This document shows, piece by piece, positions 37,130-50,095 of a stretch of 64,000 nt of DNA. A program made the translations under genes and the position numbers. Numbering within the stretch: the stretch's first letter is position 1; each line of letters starts with the position of its first letter. The notes under the pieces were generated by a model. It saw only the letters and a list, made by a program, of their open reading frames with translations. It was not told the origin of the DNA and searched no databases. This DNA is from Ptychodera flava (Eukaryota > Hemichordata > Enteropneusta > Ptychoderidae), in assembly GCF_041260155.1 (NCBI RefSeq), contig NC_091941.1, forward strand, positions 38,264,747 to 38,328,746, in the 5' to 3' direction.

Positions 37130-40100
37130 AATTTATCCAGGCAAGATGATGTTGAGTAAGTTACGAGTTCCACGCTTTCCTATTTGCTTGACATGTGTCT
37201 GCAGTCCGGAAGGTAAATTTAGATGCAGGTACGCGGTAACGACTCTGATTTCCATGGCAACAACAACGATTAAGAAATTTCATATCTACTTATCCTCAAA
37301 CTTAAAAAATGATAGATGCATTCAAAATTTAATCCATTCACTCATTCGTTACAATTGTATTTAATTTACCGCTTGAATTTTTGCGATTAAATTTTTTTGT
37401 CATTCTACGTCTATAGGAGTCACTTTATGGAAAAATAAAGTTTGGAAATATATGATCACATGAAAAGGAGAGTCCTACCGTTTTAATCCCGTCTCACGGC
37501 CAAAAATAACAGGAGAGTGATTTCTTCGTTCTGTGTCGACTACATTCACACTTGTCAATTGAAAGTGCAGTCACCTAAATAGTGTACGAGCCGGAGGAGG
37601 AAAGATCGCTTTAATGCATACTCAGAAAAAATTTGTATATTTATTACGATATGAATGGTCGAATCATCACGTGGTGTAACATGCCAAGCACCGACGTTTA
37701 GTCGCTTCATTTTTCACCAGATAATGCGTTCGTTTGATCACATTTCGGGCAGAGTGCTAGCCATGGATCAGAACTCTCAGAATAAAATGCATCGGGAATT
37801 AAAACATGACAAAAGTGGATGCATTTATCAAAAACGACTCTACTAACATAACAGTAATGAGGACGTTACAAAGTTCTACAACTTTATACCAAGATATGAA
37901 TAAAAATTTAAGTAGACTGCAAGGAAACCAAGTTCCACTGAAAACATGGGACACATTTGAGGTCTCCACACACGTTTGTGTCCAGTTACAAATTTCCTTG
38001 TCCGGTCATTCCCCCAAAGAAGACACCAATATCTACCCACAGACTGTCAAGCGGAAATTTACTGGTTTATCTCAAGACTGTGTCTCCATGTTCAGGAATT
38101 TTACAGTACCACCATTAAATGTCATGCAGATAAGCTTATTCCAAGGAGGACATATCTCTTTATTAAACCATTTTGATATTTTATATAGTTACGCCATTCA
38201 TGTTCGAATATCTTCGAAAGAACTTCATCGTCCAGTGCATCAGCATCTTCAGTTACATCAATCCAGTCACTGACTGAAAATCCCCTTTTAAAACTTTCCA
38301 GTATAGGTATATTACTCAGTGAAGGCGCTGCCTGCTGAGTTTGGTGGATTCTTTATCAGTCTTAAGACAATAAAGCAGTCTCGTTTTGGTAAACGCCAGG
38401 TCATATGGCAAACTGCTAAGCGAAGTAGTTGAGTAATTATCTAATTTGGTGTGCCAAGTACACGCGTCTACTGTGTATTGAATTGTCTTTGTGATAAAAA
38501 TGTTCTCAGCAAAACAGTGCTCCCAGAGAACTTGTTATAGACATATTGATGCAAAAATGTCATGTGTTCATCTTCAAGGTGCGATTCAAAATCGCTATAG
38601 TTTGATTATTGCTGCTATTTTTGTCTTATATGACCAACTATTCTTGTAGTTTTGCTCACTGAAACGAGCTAACTTGCCAGTCGTCAGGCCGCTCCCTGCT
38701 TGTAATCATATGAAATGCTTAGATGACATTTTAACAGTACCATACCGGAAATGATGTCATCAGCATATTTTAATGTTATCTGTATACGAAAAGTGCGAGT
38801 AAAGGCTAAGATGATTGGCAATTCAGCATGTACGAGGAATGAGGAAGGTAGAAACTTTTGCATGAATATTTACATGCAATTTCATTCAATAGAATACGTA
38901 TACCCAGTACACCAGTTAAGTTTGTAGCTTTTCGCACAAAGCAGAGTGCATATATGAATATCAGAATCCTGTTAAATACATTGGAGAGAGGACTTAGTTT
39001 TGAAATGAATGCTGGATTATGTGTCCAGAGTCAAATTATGACGGCCTTCAAATTCCACATCAAAGTAGGAATCGCCGATGGTATCGCCATCCGACAACCT
39101 GTAAACTTTCAAGGAGAGCAAATAAGAGTCATACTAAGTCTGCATATCGTCTGAAATGTTTATTCTTCCTCACAAAAGACTGTGTTTACTTTTCTCATAA
39201 GAATGTTAGTCATTCAATTCATAGGTAACAGTTTAAATTATGAATATCTTTTATTGGCTTCACACTTCGAAAGAGAGACAAGAAATTCAAAAGTGGAGTG
39301 ACTGGAATTAGCAAGATGTTTTCTCGCGTAACAAAATTGATACTTCGGGTTAATTCAGATATAGTCAGTTTCATTGATGGGCAAGCTGGGTGGAGGGGGT
39401 CAAATGGGAAATCAGTAACAAACAGTAACAATAAAATGAGGACATGCGACAATGTTTAGATGAAATTTACATGGGAAACAATGAAAAATGTTTTATGGTT
39501 ATTAACTCTTTGAAAACAAATTGCATTTTTTTCATAAATGATATCGTTATATACTCTGTCTGTACACACATTCACAGTAGTCGTGCTGCTGTAAGTCATT
39601 CGGAAAGATGAATCCTCTGCAGTTTTCAGTAAGTTAAAACTTTAAACTTGCAAAATTCCATAAGACAAACCAAGTTAGTACTATACATTTATAAAGGTTT
39701 TAAATAAGAATAGACAGGCTTGTGGAAGCAAATTCATGTGTATAATAGTCGATAGAATTCCTACATCATCTACAATTAAGAAGCTTTCGGCAATAGTTTT
39801 AAATGTTCAGAAAGTCCTCGCCAGTGGGGAAAGGTAAACATTTGCCAGAGGCAAAACGTGTCCCCTACCCCTTTATTTTATTCACACAAAGACGAGAAAT
39901 TTCGAAGGCCCGTGAAAATAGAGTAATCGTAAACATGGTTTTTACTGACTATACCTGCTAAAACATACCATGCTAAGTAGGTGAAAATACTCTAGGTTTT
40001 GGCTCAATACCGTCTGGTACTGTCTGGTGGGATATGGGTGAAAGCTGTGTATCAAACACAGTTACACGATTTAATATTTATACGTGCCGAAAAAGCCATG

Positions 40101-40460
40101 CACATCACTACAACAAAATACAGGGCCAGTGTGAAACCTTCCGATGTTGGAACTTTTAATAGTTTTACAAGTGAACGTGATCAAGTGATCACGAGACAAA
40201 CTACACAAAGGGTGTGGCTTTAGGCAATAGTAGGCTATAGGTTATGTGCTTTTGTAACATTGTAAGTTTGCGGTAATTTTTAATGCAGCATGGATGCCTT
40301 GACAAGAATTGCAAGATTGGTCAACGCAAATCTTCTTGGTGACACTGACAGATCATAGATGGGTATGATATGATTTAATTTGCTGAACTATTTACAGCAG
40401 TTGAGAGAATTAAGCTTTGCATGCTTTTCTCTTTATCTACTGTTGATAGTTGTTCAATGA
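37130..40460. other. No supported gene
   Basis: Several open frames of 60-155 codons on the plus strand (for example 37806-38273) lack splice support, domain motifs or composition change; the longest overlaps the minus-strand coding-like fragment. I treat them as unsupported. Confidence 0.45.
38125..38360 (-). pseudogene. Coding-like fragment of unknown origin
   Basis: On the minus strand an open stretch of about 75 codons without an initiating Met, bounded by stops, reads like real protein: acidic segments such as VSDWIDVTEDADALDDEVLS followed by KIFEHEWRNYIKYQNG. The Asp/Glu-rich pattern recalls the region after the catalytic domain of Tigger/pogo-type transposases, but no catalytic part is visible on either side. 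It could be a remnant of a DNA transposon or a lone exon. Plus-strand open frames over the same place look like shadows. Confidence 0.2.
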
Positions 40461-40465
40461 TGTTT

Positions 40466-40468
<3 letters not shown>

Positions 40469-40535
<67 letters not shown>
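40469..40535. repeat. (GA)n microsatellite
   Basis: About 33 pure GA units. Similar pure tracts occur at 53985-54055 and 61963-62046. The Ser-Leu open frames read through them are spurious. Confidence 0.95.
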
Positions 40536-40538
<3 letters not shown>

Positions 40539-40627
40539 TCACTGTGATTGTTGGAGCAGTCATTTAATACCTTCGGTACGTCGTGTTGTTCAACTTTTGC
40601 AAGAGTTTCACAGTGGGTAAACTTTAA

Positions 40628-41109
40628 AGGGACAAAGTCGGCCATTTTTCATGAATTTTATTTGATACGAGATACTACTTTATTGTTTGACATGTTGAAA
40701 GATACTGAATGAATGGGTGACCATGCGTATATTCGACCCCAATCTGATTAAAATCAGATGTAGAGTACGGCGACGTCTCTGTACTTGCGCGGTTTTCTCT
40801 TGCTGTCGCCTCTCACTAGTGAGAGGCGACAGCAAGAGAAAACCGCGCAAGTACAGAGACGTCGCCGTACTCTACATCTGATTTTAATCAGATTGATTCG
40901 ACCCCAGTTCTAGCCACGATACATGAAACCATTGCGAAAATGAATTAATGGTCATGACCATTAATTCATTTTCACCATGGTTTCAGTTAATTTGTCTAAA
41001 ACCGGGGTCGAATATATGCATGGTCACCAAGTATCTTTCAACATGTCAAACAATATAAGTTGTATCTTGCATCAAACAAAATTCATGAAAAATGGCCGAC
41101 TTTGTCCCT
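40628..41109. mobile_element. Foldback element with TTAA flanks, carrying a nested MITE
   Basis: Long inverted arms starting AGGGACAAAGTCGGCCATTT pair over more than 100 bp with a few mismatches and meet at a palindrome near 40937-40975 (GAATTAATGGTCATGACCAT). TTAA lies at both edges (40624-40627, 41110-41113). Without the nested 156-bp MITE and its duplication the element would be about 317 bp. TTAA flanks suggest a piggyBac-type origin, but the ends are not the usual ones. Confidence 0.7.
40740..40895. mobile_element. Perfect-palindrome Mutator-type MITE (156 bp), 9-bp target duplication
   Basis: An exact inverted repeat from CAATCTGATTAAAATCAGAT to ATCTGATTTTAATCAGATTG, centred on ACTAGT (40815-40820), with no mismatch that I can find over both arms. 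It is flanked by the 9-bp duplication ATTCGACCC (40731-40739 and 40896-40904). It is inserted into the left arm of the foldback element 40628-41109. Confidence 0.85.
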
Positions 41110-41768
41110 TTAACGAGTCAAAACGGACCCATGGGATCTAGCCCTTTTTTAAGCCCATGTGTGCCAATGTGTTGGAAAGTGTGTAATAAACCTGCACGAT
41201 TCTGGCCACTTGTGTTCGATCTTACGGAAACGATCCGGTGCTTTTTCAGTTAGAATTGCAGCGACCACATGCCAAAGAAAAACCGTAATTTCCATTCAAG
41301 ACCAATTCTATCACGGGAGGTAAAATTGTTAATCAGACTCCGGCTGTAGCCCTGTGGTAATTTTCCGTAGTGTTCGTGTAAAGAAGACGACTTTGATTAA
41401 ATTATTAGTGTTCATCACGTTAATTATAAGTGATTGATGTATCGTGTACCGCAGAGACAAAAGCTCCGAATTCCTCTTTCTGTTTGCATGATGTTATAAT
41501 GTGTGTCAGAGCTGAGCACCATGGAACATGTTAGCGACTGTGTGAATATATTCTGAAATTCAACCAAGATGAGAATTTTTTGTTGAGTTGCTCATCTGTT
41601 TAATTCATTAAGCCTGGACAGAAGAAAATCCCCAAACCAAAAGAATATGAGAATTATATCTTTCGAAAGAAGAAAATAACGTATATTCCTTATCCCAAAT
41701 AATAGTTGGACATCCAGGCAATTTCAAGCGCTAGTGTCCATTAGAAATACAAGATCCAGGTCGGGTCA

Positions 41769-42089
41769 TTATATCAAGGAGTAGGTGGCGCTGAATCCTT
41801 GGAAGCTCATTGAGAAATCCGAGTACAGACTCAGCATCATCTTGTTGTCAATGGATTCATGTGTCTGTCCCTGCAGAGTTCCGGCACAGAACCTGAGTGA
41901 GCGATGAGAAACAAAATAGTTAGTGTCTTGGCATTATCAAAACAAGCAAACAAACAAACAAACAGACAGAAAAACAAATAAACAAACGTTAGTTCACAAG
42001 AAAGAATAGTCGCATTGTATGTATGTATGTATGTATGTATGTATGTATGTATGTATGTATGTATGTATGTATGTATGTATGTATGTATG

Positions 42090-42121
<32 letters not shown>

Positions 42122-45100
42122 TGTATGTATGTATGTATGTATGTATGTGTGTATGTATCACACGATTGGAACTAATTTGGGATAATTGGATGGTGAAGTA
42201 ATGAACTAATTTGGGATAATTGGATGGTGAAGTAATGAACTAATTTGGGATAATTGGATGGTGAAGTGATGTCGATTTAATCCTTTTTATATTACACACT
42301 TGTTTTTATGAGTTATTTGCAATATTGTAACATTCAGCTATATGGCACCCAATGTATGGCACCTAACACTTTTGAGAGATTTGCAAAATATGAAAATCCA
42401 ATTATCCCAAATTAGTTCCAATCGTGTTGTATGTATGTATGTATGTATGTATGTATGTATGTATGTATGTATGTATGTGTATGTGTGTGTGTGTGTGTGT
42501 ACATGTAAATGCACATGTCTACGCAAAGGAGACTTGAAGAGCTCTCATAGAGATATCCACATACAGCCTATAAAGCCACAGATTTTGAGTGTGAAAACTA
42601 CCAATATGTTAGCTGACTTACAATGACATACACGTGTCGTGATCGACTTCTTTCCGGACTTCAAACCTGTCATAGACACAGTCGCTACCACCACTTTCTA
42701 CGTAGAAAGAGTCGAATCGCAGAGATATTCGCGTACCAACTGGTGCCTGCAGAGGACAGAACGTCACCTGTCAGTTTACTTGAGTAAAAGGGTGACTTGT
42801 TTAAGTATCAACAGGGATTCTTTACATGATTCAAATGATTGTAACATGATCAAAAATAGTGACAATGTCACTGTTCGCTCCCATATAGTTATCAAAACAA
42901 GCCAACAATTGTATGAAACATGGACATATACATACAGACAGACTGACACACACACAGACTAGCACAGAGTGATGACATTGGCCCCTAAGTGTGCATTGGC
43001 CAATGGAGAGTGATAAAAAAATAACAAACAACTGAATGTAATGATAAAATAGTTAAGTATAAGCCTGCAGGCACTGAGGGTGAATATGTTACAGCAATTT
43101 GATTAGTTTCTTTTCCTTATCTACTTCTGTGATAATTTTTAAGACAATCAATCTGCAAGGCAGTTTATGTATTGACAAATATGTTATCTTTTAAAAGCAC
43201 ACTGCAAACTGTTCTTGATTTTTCATTTTGTGGGAGCTAAAAACTTTACCAAAACACAAAATTTTAAATATTTGTCTGAAAATTTAAAATAAGTAACCTA
43301 GCAGTTGATAGAGCTTGGTTTACGTTATGTAGAGAATAACTTTTTGTGACGCATGTGTTGATCGAGGAGGAATCTTTGCAAGTCAACTTAACGTCGGCCT
43401 GACAAAAATAGCAAAAATAGCTGCAAAAATACCTATGGTAATTAAAGATTTTACCATAATTTGAGCATATTTAATTAAAATCATCTGTAAGAACTGTCTA
43501 CTAAACATCAAAGCTATCAGGCAAGTGGTTTTTGAGAAACAAATTTTTGACCAAAATGGCAAAAATTGCCCCCAAAATTTAAAATTCCAGATTTCAACCT
43601 AATTTCAATATATCATATTAATATAAACCCTAGAAACCTGTTTCCTAAATAAATATCAAAGCAATCAGACTGGTAAATTTTGAGAAACAAATTTTTTGAT
43701 CAAAAAAAGAGAAGAATTGCCCCCAAAAATACAAAATTGCAGATTTCATCCTAATTTCAATATATCTTATGAAAATAAACCCCAGGAACCTGTACACCAA
43801 ATATCAAAGCTACCAGATCAGTAGTTTTAGGAGAACATTTTTTTTACCCCCCAAAAAGGGGCAAAAATTGTCCAAAAATAAAAAAAAATTGCCAGTTTCA
43901 ACCTAACTTAAATACATTATATCGAGATAAATCTTAGATACCTGTATACCAAATATCAAAGCTATCAGATCAGCAGTTTTTGGATAAAAAAATTTTTGAC
44001 CAAAAATTGGGAAAATTGCCCCAAAATTACAAATATGATAATATTAATACAATATGTACAAACTTGACTGAGGTCATCCCGAGGAACATGAATACCAACT
44101 TTCAAAGTGATCAGATGAGCAATTTCAGAGAACAAGATTTGTTGGCTAAAAACTGAAAAAAACACCTTCAAAATACAAACATGCAAATTTCACCCCAATT
44201 TGTGCACACATAATTTAGAATACCTAAAGGAATCTGCATACTACGTTTCAACCCAATCTAACCAATGCCTACTGAGTTTTAGCCATTTGCAGGATTTTTC
44301 CTTTCTTCCCCTCATTTACATATTTTTGGCACTGACATGTTCATTTGAACAAATTTACATCTCCACCCCTAGTTGCACCTGTACACCAAATACTAAGGCG
44401 GCAGCCGTTGCGGTTTAGGAGTTTTTGATCTAGACGGACTAACAGGCATTGATACATACATACACACAGACGCCATTTTGGCACCTTATAAGAATACCTT
44501 CCATTTGCATATATACATATGCATGTATGGGAGCTAAAAATGAAAATATGGGTTCACAGTATTATCTCATATCTACTGATATTAAAAGTTCACGATTGAA
44601 ACAAATCTCTGTTTTAATTCTACGTTGAAATTAAACTTCGGTGTCACACAATTCGAAAAACTGTAAGGTTTATTTCCTCAACCGGTTTCATGAGTCAACA
44701 CAACATAAACCAGAAGTGCAGCATTATGTCACATTGAGAGACCGACATTGAAGAGGTATGGATGGGAAGTCCACCAGAAACAATAGTTTGTCTTTGATTG
44801 AAGAATTCAATACATATATTAACTGTTTACTACTCTTGATTTGATTCCCTGGAGAAATTCCAGCACAGCTTAATTTACACTTTTCCTAATGAATGATAAG
44901 ATATATAACATTTACCTCTAACAGCCAATGACATTCCTGATCGTCTCCATAGTTACCAGGGTAGTTGGGTGACGTCACTGTACCTGTCGACGTCGCCGTT
45001 ATCTTGCCACCACACACTATTAAACGAAAAAAGAAGAAGAAGCAGGAAACATATCTTCAGGAAAACAAATCCAGTTCGGTTGAATATCTAACCTTGTGTA

Positions 45101-45971
45101 CCAAAGTCAATCTCGGCGCAAATTTCAAAGATCAGATTGCTATTTTTGTGCATCGCGATCCAACAGTTAGGTAGACAGTGTGCTTTGCAATTGTGTACGT
45201 TCCCTCCGTCGTTTCAGAAATAGTATTGACGGAGATATCAATTCTTTCTGCTGTGACGTCACAAGTCAAGATATTTGTTGGTTTATTTTTGCTCTATCAT
45301 GTTGAATATCAAATTTCTTTGGTGATGTGGGTCTTACATGCTGGGAGATGGCCAACCCCACAATACACAGGTATGCTTGGAATATTGCAATCTGATTAAA
45401 ATCAGATGTAGAGTACGGCGACGTCTCTGTACTTGGTACTTACTCTACATCTGATTTTAATCAGATTGGGAATATTGCAAAAAGAGAGCGGGAGGGCCTC
45501 CACTTCTCCCTGACATGTTGATATGTAGAAGAAGTATCTGCGTGTCTCATATTACAACTCATAATACGCTTCATTTTATACTTTGTGAATGGCACTGACC
45601 TGATTGGTTCACCAAGTCGTCACACGTGGCACCTGTGAAGCCACTGGGACAGACGCATGTGCATTTCTTACCGACATAACCACCGTTGGAACAGACAAGA
45701 CCGCTTTCACAATGTTCTAAAATATGCAAAAACGTCGAAGTTGGCGTCAGTATCATTTTGAAAATAATATTCATAAAGTAACATCAAGGTCAAGTTATAA
45801 TAAGTTGTGATATCTAGCGTTAACTCTCCTGCTGGCATATTCGACTTTGCATCACGACCACCGATCCTAGTTTCACAAACAAACAGACAAACAAACAAAC
45901 AATCTAACACAGAGAAAAATAATTGTCTTGATAAATAAATGTCTCGACAAATAAACGAGTAAGCAAATATA

Positions 45972-46019
<48 letters not shown>

Positions 46020-46037
46020 CACAAGTAAGCAAATATA

Positions 46038-46097
<60 letters not shown>

Positions 46098-49000
46098 TAA
46101 ATAAATAAATAAATGAATAAACTAAATAATTGTTGTCATTAAGTGAAGATTCTGACTGTGGATACATGAAAGTATAAATTAATGAGTAACCCTTTCAATC
46201 AGAAATTACATTTCTTTAAATTTGTTACATTTCCTGGATAACTCGTCCCCTATATTGAGTAAACTTTGCATTTCGCTTCTTCCATGATTAGTGATTTACC
46301 GTTACAATTGTAGATGTAGTTAACCATCTCGTGGTCGTAATGGGAGAGTTTGCTCTGTCTGCCCATAATATCCTGGTAGTCTGGATGGTTAGCAATGATT
46401 GTTGGCTGTCCATTTTTGCTGAATGCCTGTACAAAGTAGAGATACAACGTTGTTTAATGTGAACGTTTGATTTGAACGTTTAATTTTAATTTGCTGCAGT
46501 AGTATTACAGAAAGTGGAATTTGACTTTTGATATTCTTTCACAGGCTATGCAAATTGTCTTTGGCATCATTGAAATTTAAACTTAACTTCTACTTCGCCC
46601 GTCGACTTTTGTTCTAAAATGGAATGACTAGCAGGAAAGCCTTAGAAAAAGCTTGATTTTTCTGAGGTTCATACACGCTAATTCAGTTGCTCAGAATTTA
46701 TTAGTTGACAATGGTGAAAATTCCACCCAAACTTTCCGCGAAATCACCAAATAATTTCTGAACATAGTCTCGCCATTGAATATCTTTTCATGTAAATATG
46801 TCTTCTATTAATTTAAAGATTTACTGAGACAAAGCTGGTAGTATGGCTGTACAACAACCAAACCTCGTGAGGTTTGCTGGTGCGTGATTTAACCAGATAT
46901 GAACTAAAAATGCTCATGTATTTCATTATATATTGCATTTATGTGCAAATTTGAACCTTTGTCAAATGTTTGCAACTTCATTGAAAGTGTTATGGTCAAC
47001 ATGATGAACAATATTCACCACAAATCAAATTTAAAGGTCATTAATTATTCAAATATGTAATTAGCTTAAATAAAAAGAATTAATTTCTTTGAGTACTGTT
47101 ATTGTATCACCACTTATATAATGTAGCACATGTAATTGCCTTTGGTTAAGTCCTTCAAGCTATATATGCCAAACTGTGAAAGCTTATTAGATATGCAAAT
47201 TATGAATTAGCTGACATGAAAATGTGAAATGACTTTCAATATTGTTATAATCATTAATGTACATAGTATGTTTTGCCAACTTAGATCAAGTAAATCCCAG
47301 TATATATCCCGAATTAGGAAAGTTCATTAAATATGCAAATTAGGACTTGACTGAAATGTTCTCATTAAATGTGCAAATTAGAAATTTGCTGAAATAAAAA
47401 TGTTAAATGACTTTCAATAATCTTATATCATAGTATCTTTAATTTATATAGCAAGTTTCGTCAACTTTGGACTAGTCGATACAGATAAACATCCCTCATT
47501 AAGAAAGTTCATCAAATATGAAAATTAGAAATTGGCTAAGTAAGAATGCTTAACGACTTTCAATAATGTTGTATTATAGTATCTTGAAAATATGTAGCAA
47601 GATTCATCAACTTTGGTCGAGTCAATTCAGATACATATCCCTAATTAGAAACGTTCATTACATGTACATATACAAATAAGGAATTGGCTGAAGTAAAACT
47701 AATTAATGACTTTCAATAATGTTATATTATAGTATCTTCAATGTACATAGCAAGTTTCATCAACTTTGGTAGAGTCAACTCAGATATATATCCCTAATTA
47801 GGAAAGTTCATTAAATATGCAAATACGGAATTGGCTACAGTAAAATGCTTAATGACTTTCAATAATGTTGTATCATTGTATCTTTAACGTACAGATCAAG
47901 TTTTATTTATTTTGGTCGAGTCAATTCAAATATAAATCCCTAATTTCAAAAGTTTATTTAATATGAAAATATGGAGTCCGATGAAGTAAAAATGCTTAAT
48001 GACTTTCAAGAATATTGTGTCATAGTATCTTCAACATATGTAGCAAGTTTCATCAACTTTGGTCTAGTCAATTCAGATATATATCCCTAATTAGGAAAGT
48101 TCATTAAATATGCAAATTAGCAATTATCTTTCATGTTAACCCTTAATATCTTTCATGGCATATACATTTTGGTGTGATCAACATTTGTAGCAAATCTCAT
48201 CAAATTGTGTTCAGTCATTCTCAATGTATATCCGTTTTTCTAAAATCATTAATTATGCAAATGAGCAAAAAGTAAGCAAGCCGCACCCGCCAAAAACTAA
48301 TCAGTTCTTGCCATTTGCAAACTGTATCTATGTACCAGATTTGATTCTGATCTGATGAGCCGTTTTTGAGATATCGAGCACACAGACAGACAGACACACA
48401 CACAGACACACAGACACACAGACAGACAGACATCGCTGCGACATATGCTTACGTGTGTGAACACGTGAGCAAAAAAAATGTAGCATGTGATTTAGCAGGT
48501 TTCTAGTGGGGAAAGTAATCGCACAGGTCAGGATTTCTGAGTAAGAAAAGCTGGACTGGCCTTCTTAAAAACTCGAACCTTAAAGTGTATGTGTTTTAGC
48601 CAGGCTCAGTTTTGATTTCAAATATTTAAATTGAAAGATGGATGTGTTCTTACCCTTTCATTGTAGTGCATGACAGAACAGACATCGTAAAGGATTAGTT
48701 TGGAGTCGTCTGCCACAGGGTCCCTCAGAGCAAAGTTTCCCTCCATACCCGGCACTATGTTTTGCTCGTTGATGGTCACGTAGCCATCCCTATGATAACG
48801 GACGTGTTCGTGCATAAGGCCGATGGCATGGCCAATCTCGTGCAATGCTACACCATCCTTTGGGGAGAAAAAAATTGAAATGGAAACTTGCCCAACGACA
48901 AAAACAACAATCATTGGATTGTTTCTGTAAAGACCGCCTGATTACGCTATGATGTACTGGCCTTGTACGCACATTTTCACCGTCAACTAAAGGCAACAAC

Positions 49001-50009
49001 GTCATACAGCTCTAGGATTTTATGAAAGTCATTTGCGTCTTGTAAATGTGTATATTTCGATCATGCAAGTAGACAGTTTTTTTTCCACTGTTGATAAACA
49101 GTAGCTGCGCCGAAAGGTTAAATTAACCGACATCATTTTGCTATGAACGCTAGAAGTGACGACAGGTAGCCCAGTGTTTTCTCTGCATGTTCACTGAAGG
49201 GGGCAATTTCTGCTCTCTTCATTAAAATTAGGGGACAGATTTGACATTTAAGGGGGCAGAAACAATAGCAAATTCACAGGTCACTACACTATGCACTTTG
49301 GTCACAATCATAATCATATCCTGCATATCGGCGTCTTTGCTTGCTGTGTTTTGAGCGCGATTTTCGCGCTGTCAGTAACCTTTAAAGGGCGGAATGCGCA
49401 ATTTGCGCAATTGCGCAGTCGAAAGAAAACCTTGGTAGCCTATATGTGAATCTTTGTATCAAGTACTCAATATTCAGTATCTATGACTTCATTCGGTAAA
49501 TGTTGACCGAGAATGGAACTGAAAAACCTATACGTAAGGGTTTGGATAAACGGACAAGGTTTGACTTACTGATTGACAGGCAACCTTCTGCAGCGACACT
49601 TGACGTGTTTTGTTCTTGTATCCCATGTACGCATAACATCTGCAAAAATGACAGTTAGGTACCATAGGTACATAACACATGATCAATAGTATCCCATGTT
49701 TTTGACTTTTTCCCTCAATATCCTACAAATGCATTGCTCATGTTTCTATTCAACAAACGAAATATTGCATAAGGCCACTATATTTTTCGGATTCAAACGA
49801 TTTCCGATGATGTAAGGGACTGGTCAGTTTCTTCGGCCGGGGGGGGGGGGCGCGGTGGATTTTTTTTGCCGACGTCAAAAAGTGGCTGACCCCCCTATTC
49901 CAAATTTTGAAAACAGGGTGACCCCCCTATTCCAAATTTCTAAAACAGGGTGACCCCCCCGGGCGCGACAAAGGTAAAACAAAAGATGGACATAAATTAT
50001 ATATATATA

Positions 50010-50095
<86 letters not shown>

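Noticed and set aside
37806-38273. 155-codon plus-strand open frame
   Set aside because: No recognisable domain or splice context, and it overlaps a more protein-like minus-strand run; not convincing as a gene.
40375-40645. Ser-Leu repeat open frames (also at 53.9-54.2 and 61.9-62.2 kb)
   Set aside because: Reading through (GA)n microsatellites.
42019-42626. Met-Tyr-Val-Cys repeat open frames (also near 63.1-63.3 kb)
   Set aside because: Reading through (GTAT)n/(CATA)n microsatellites.
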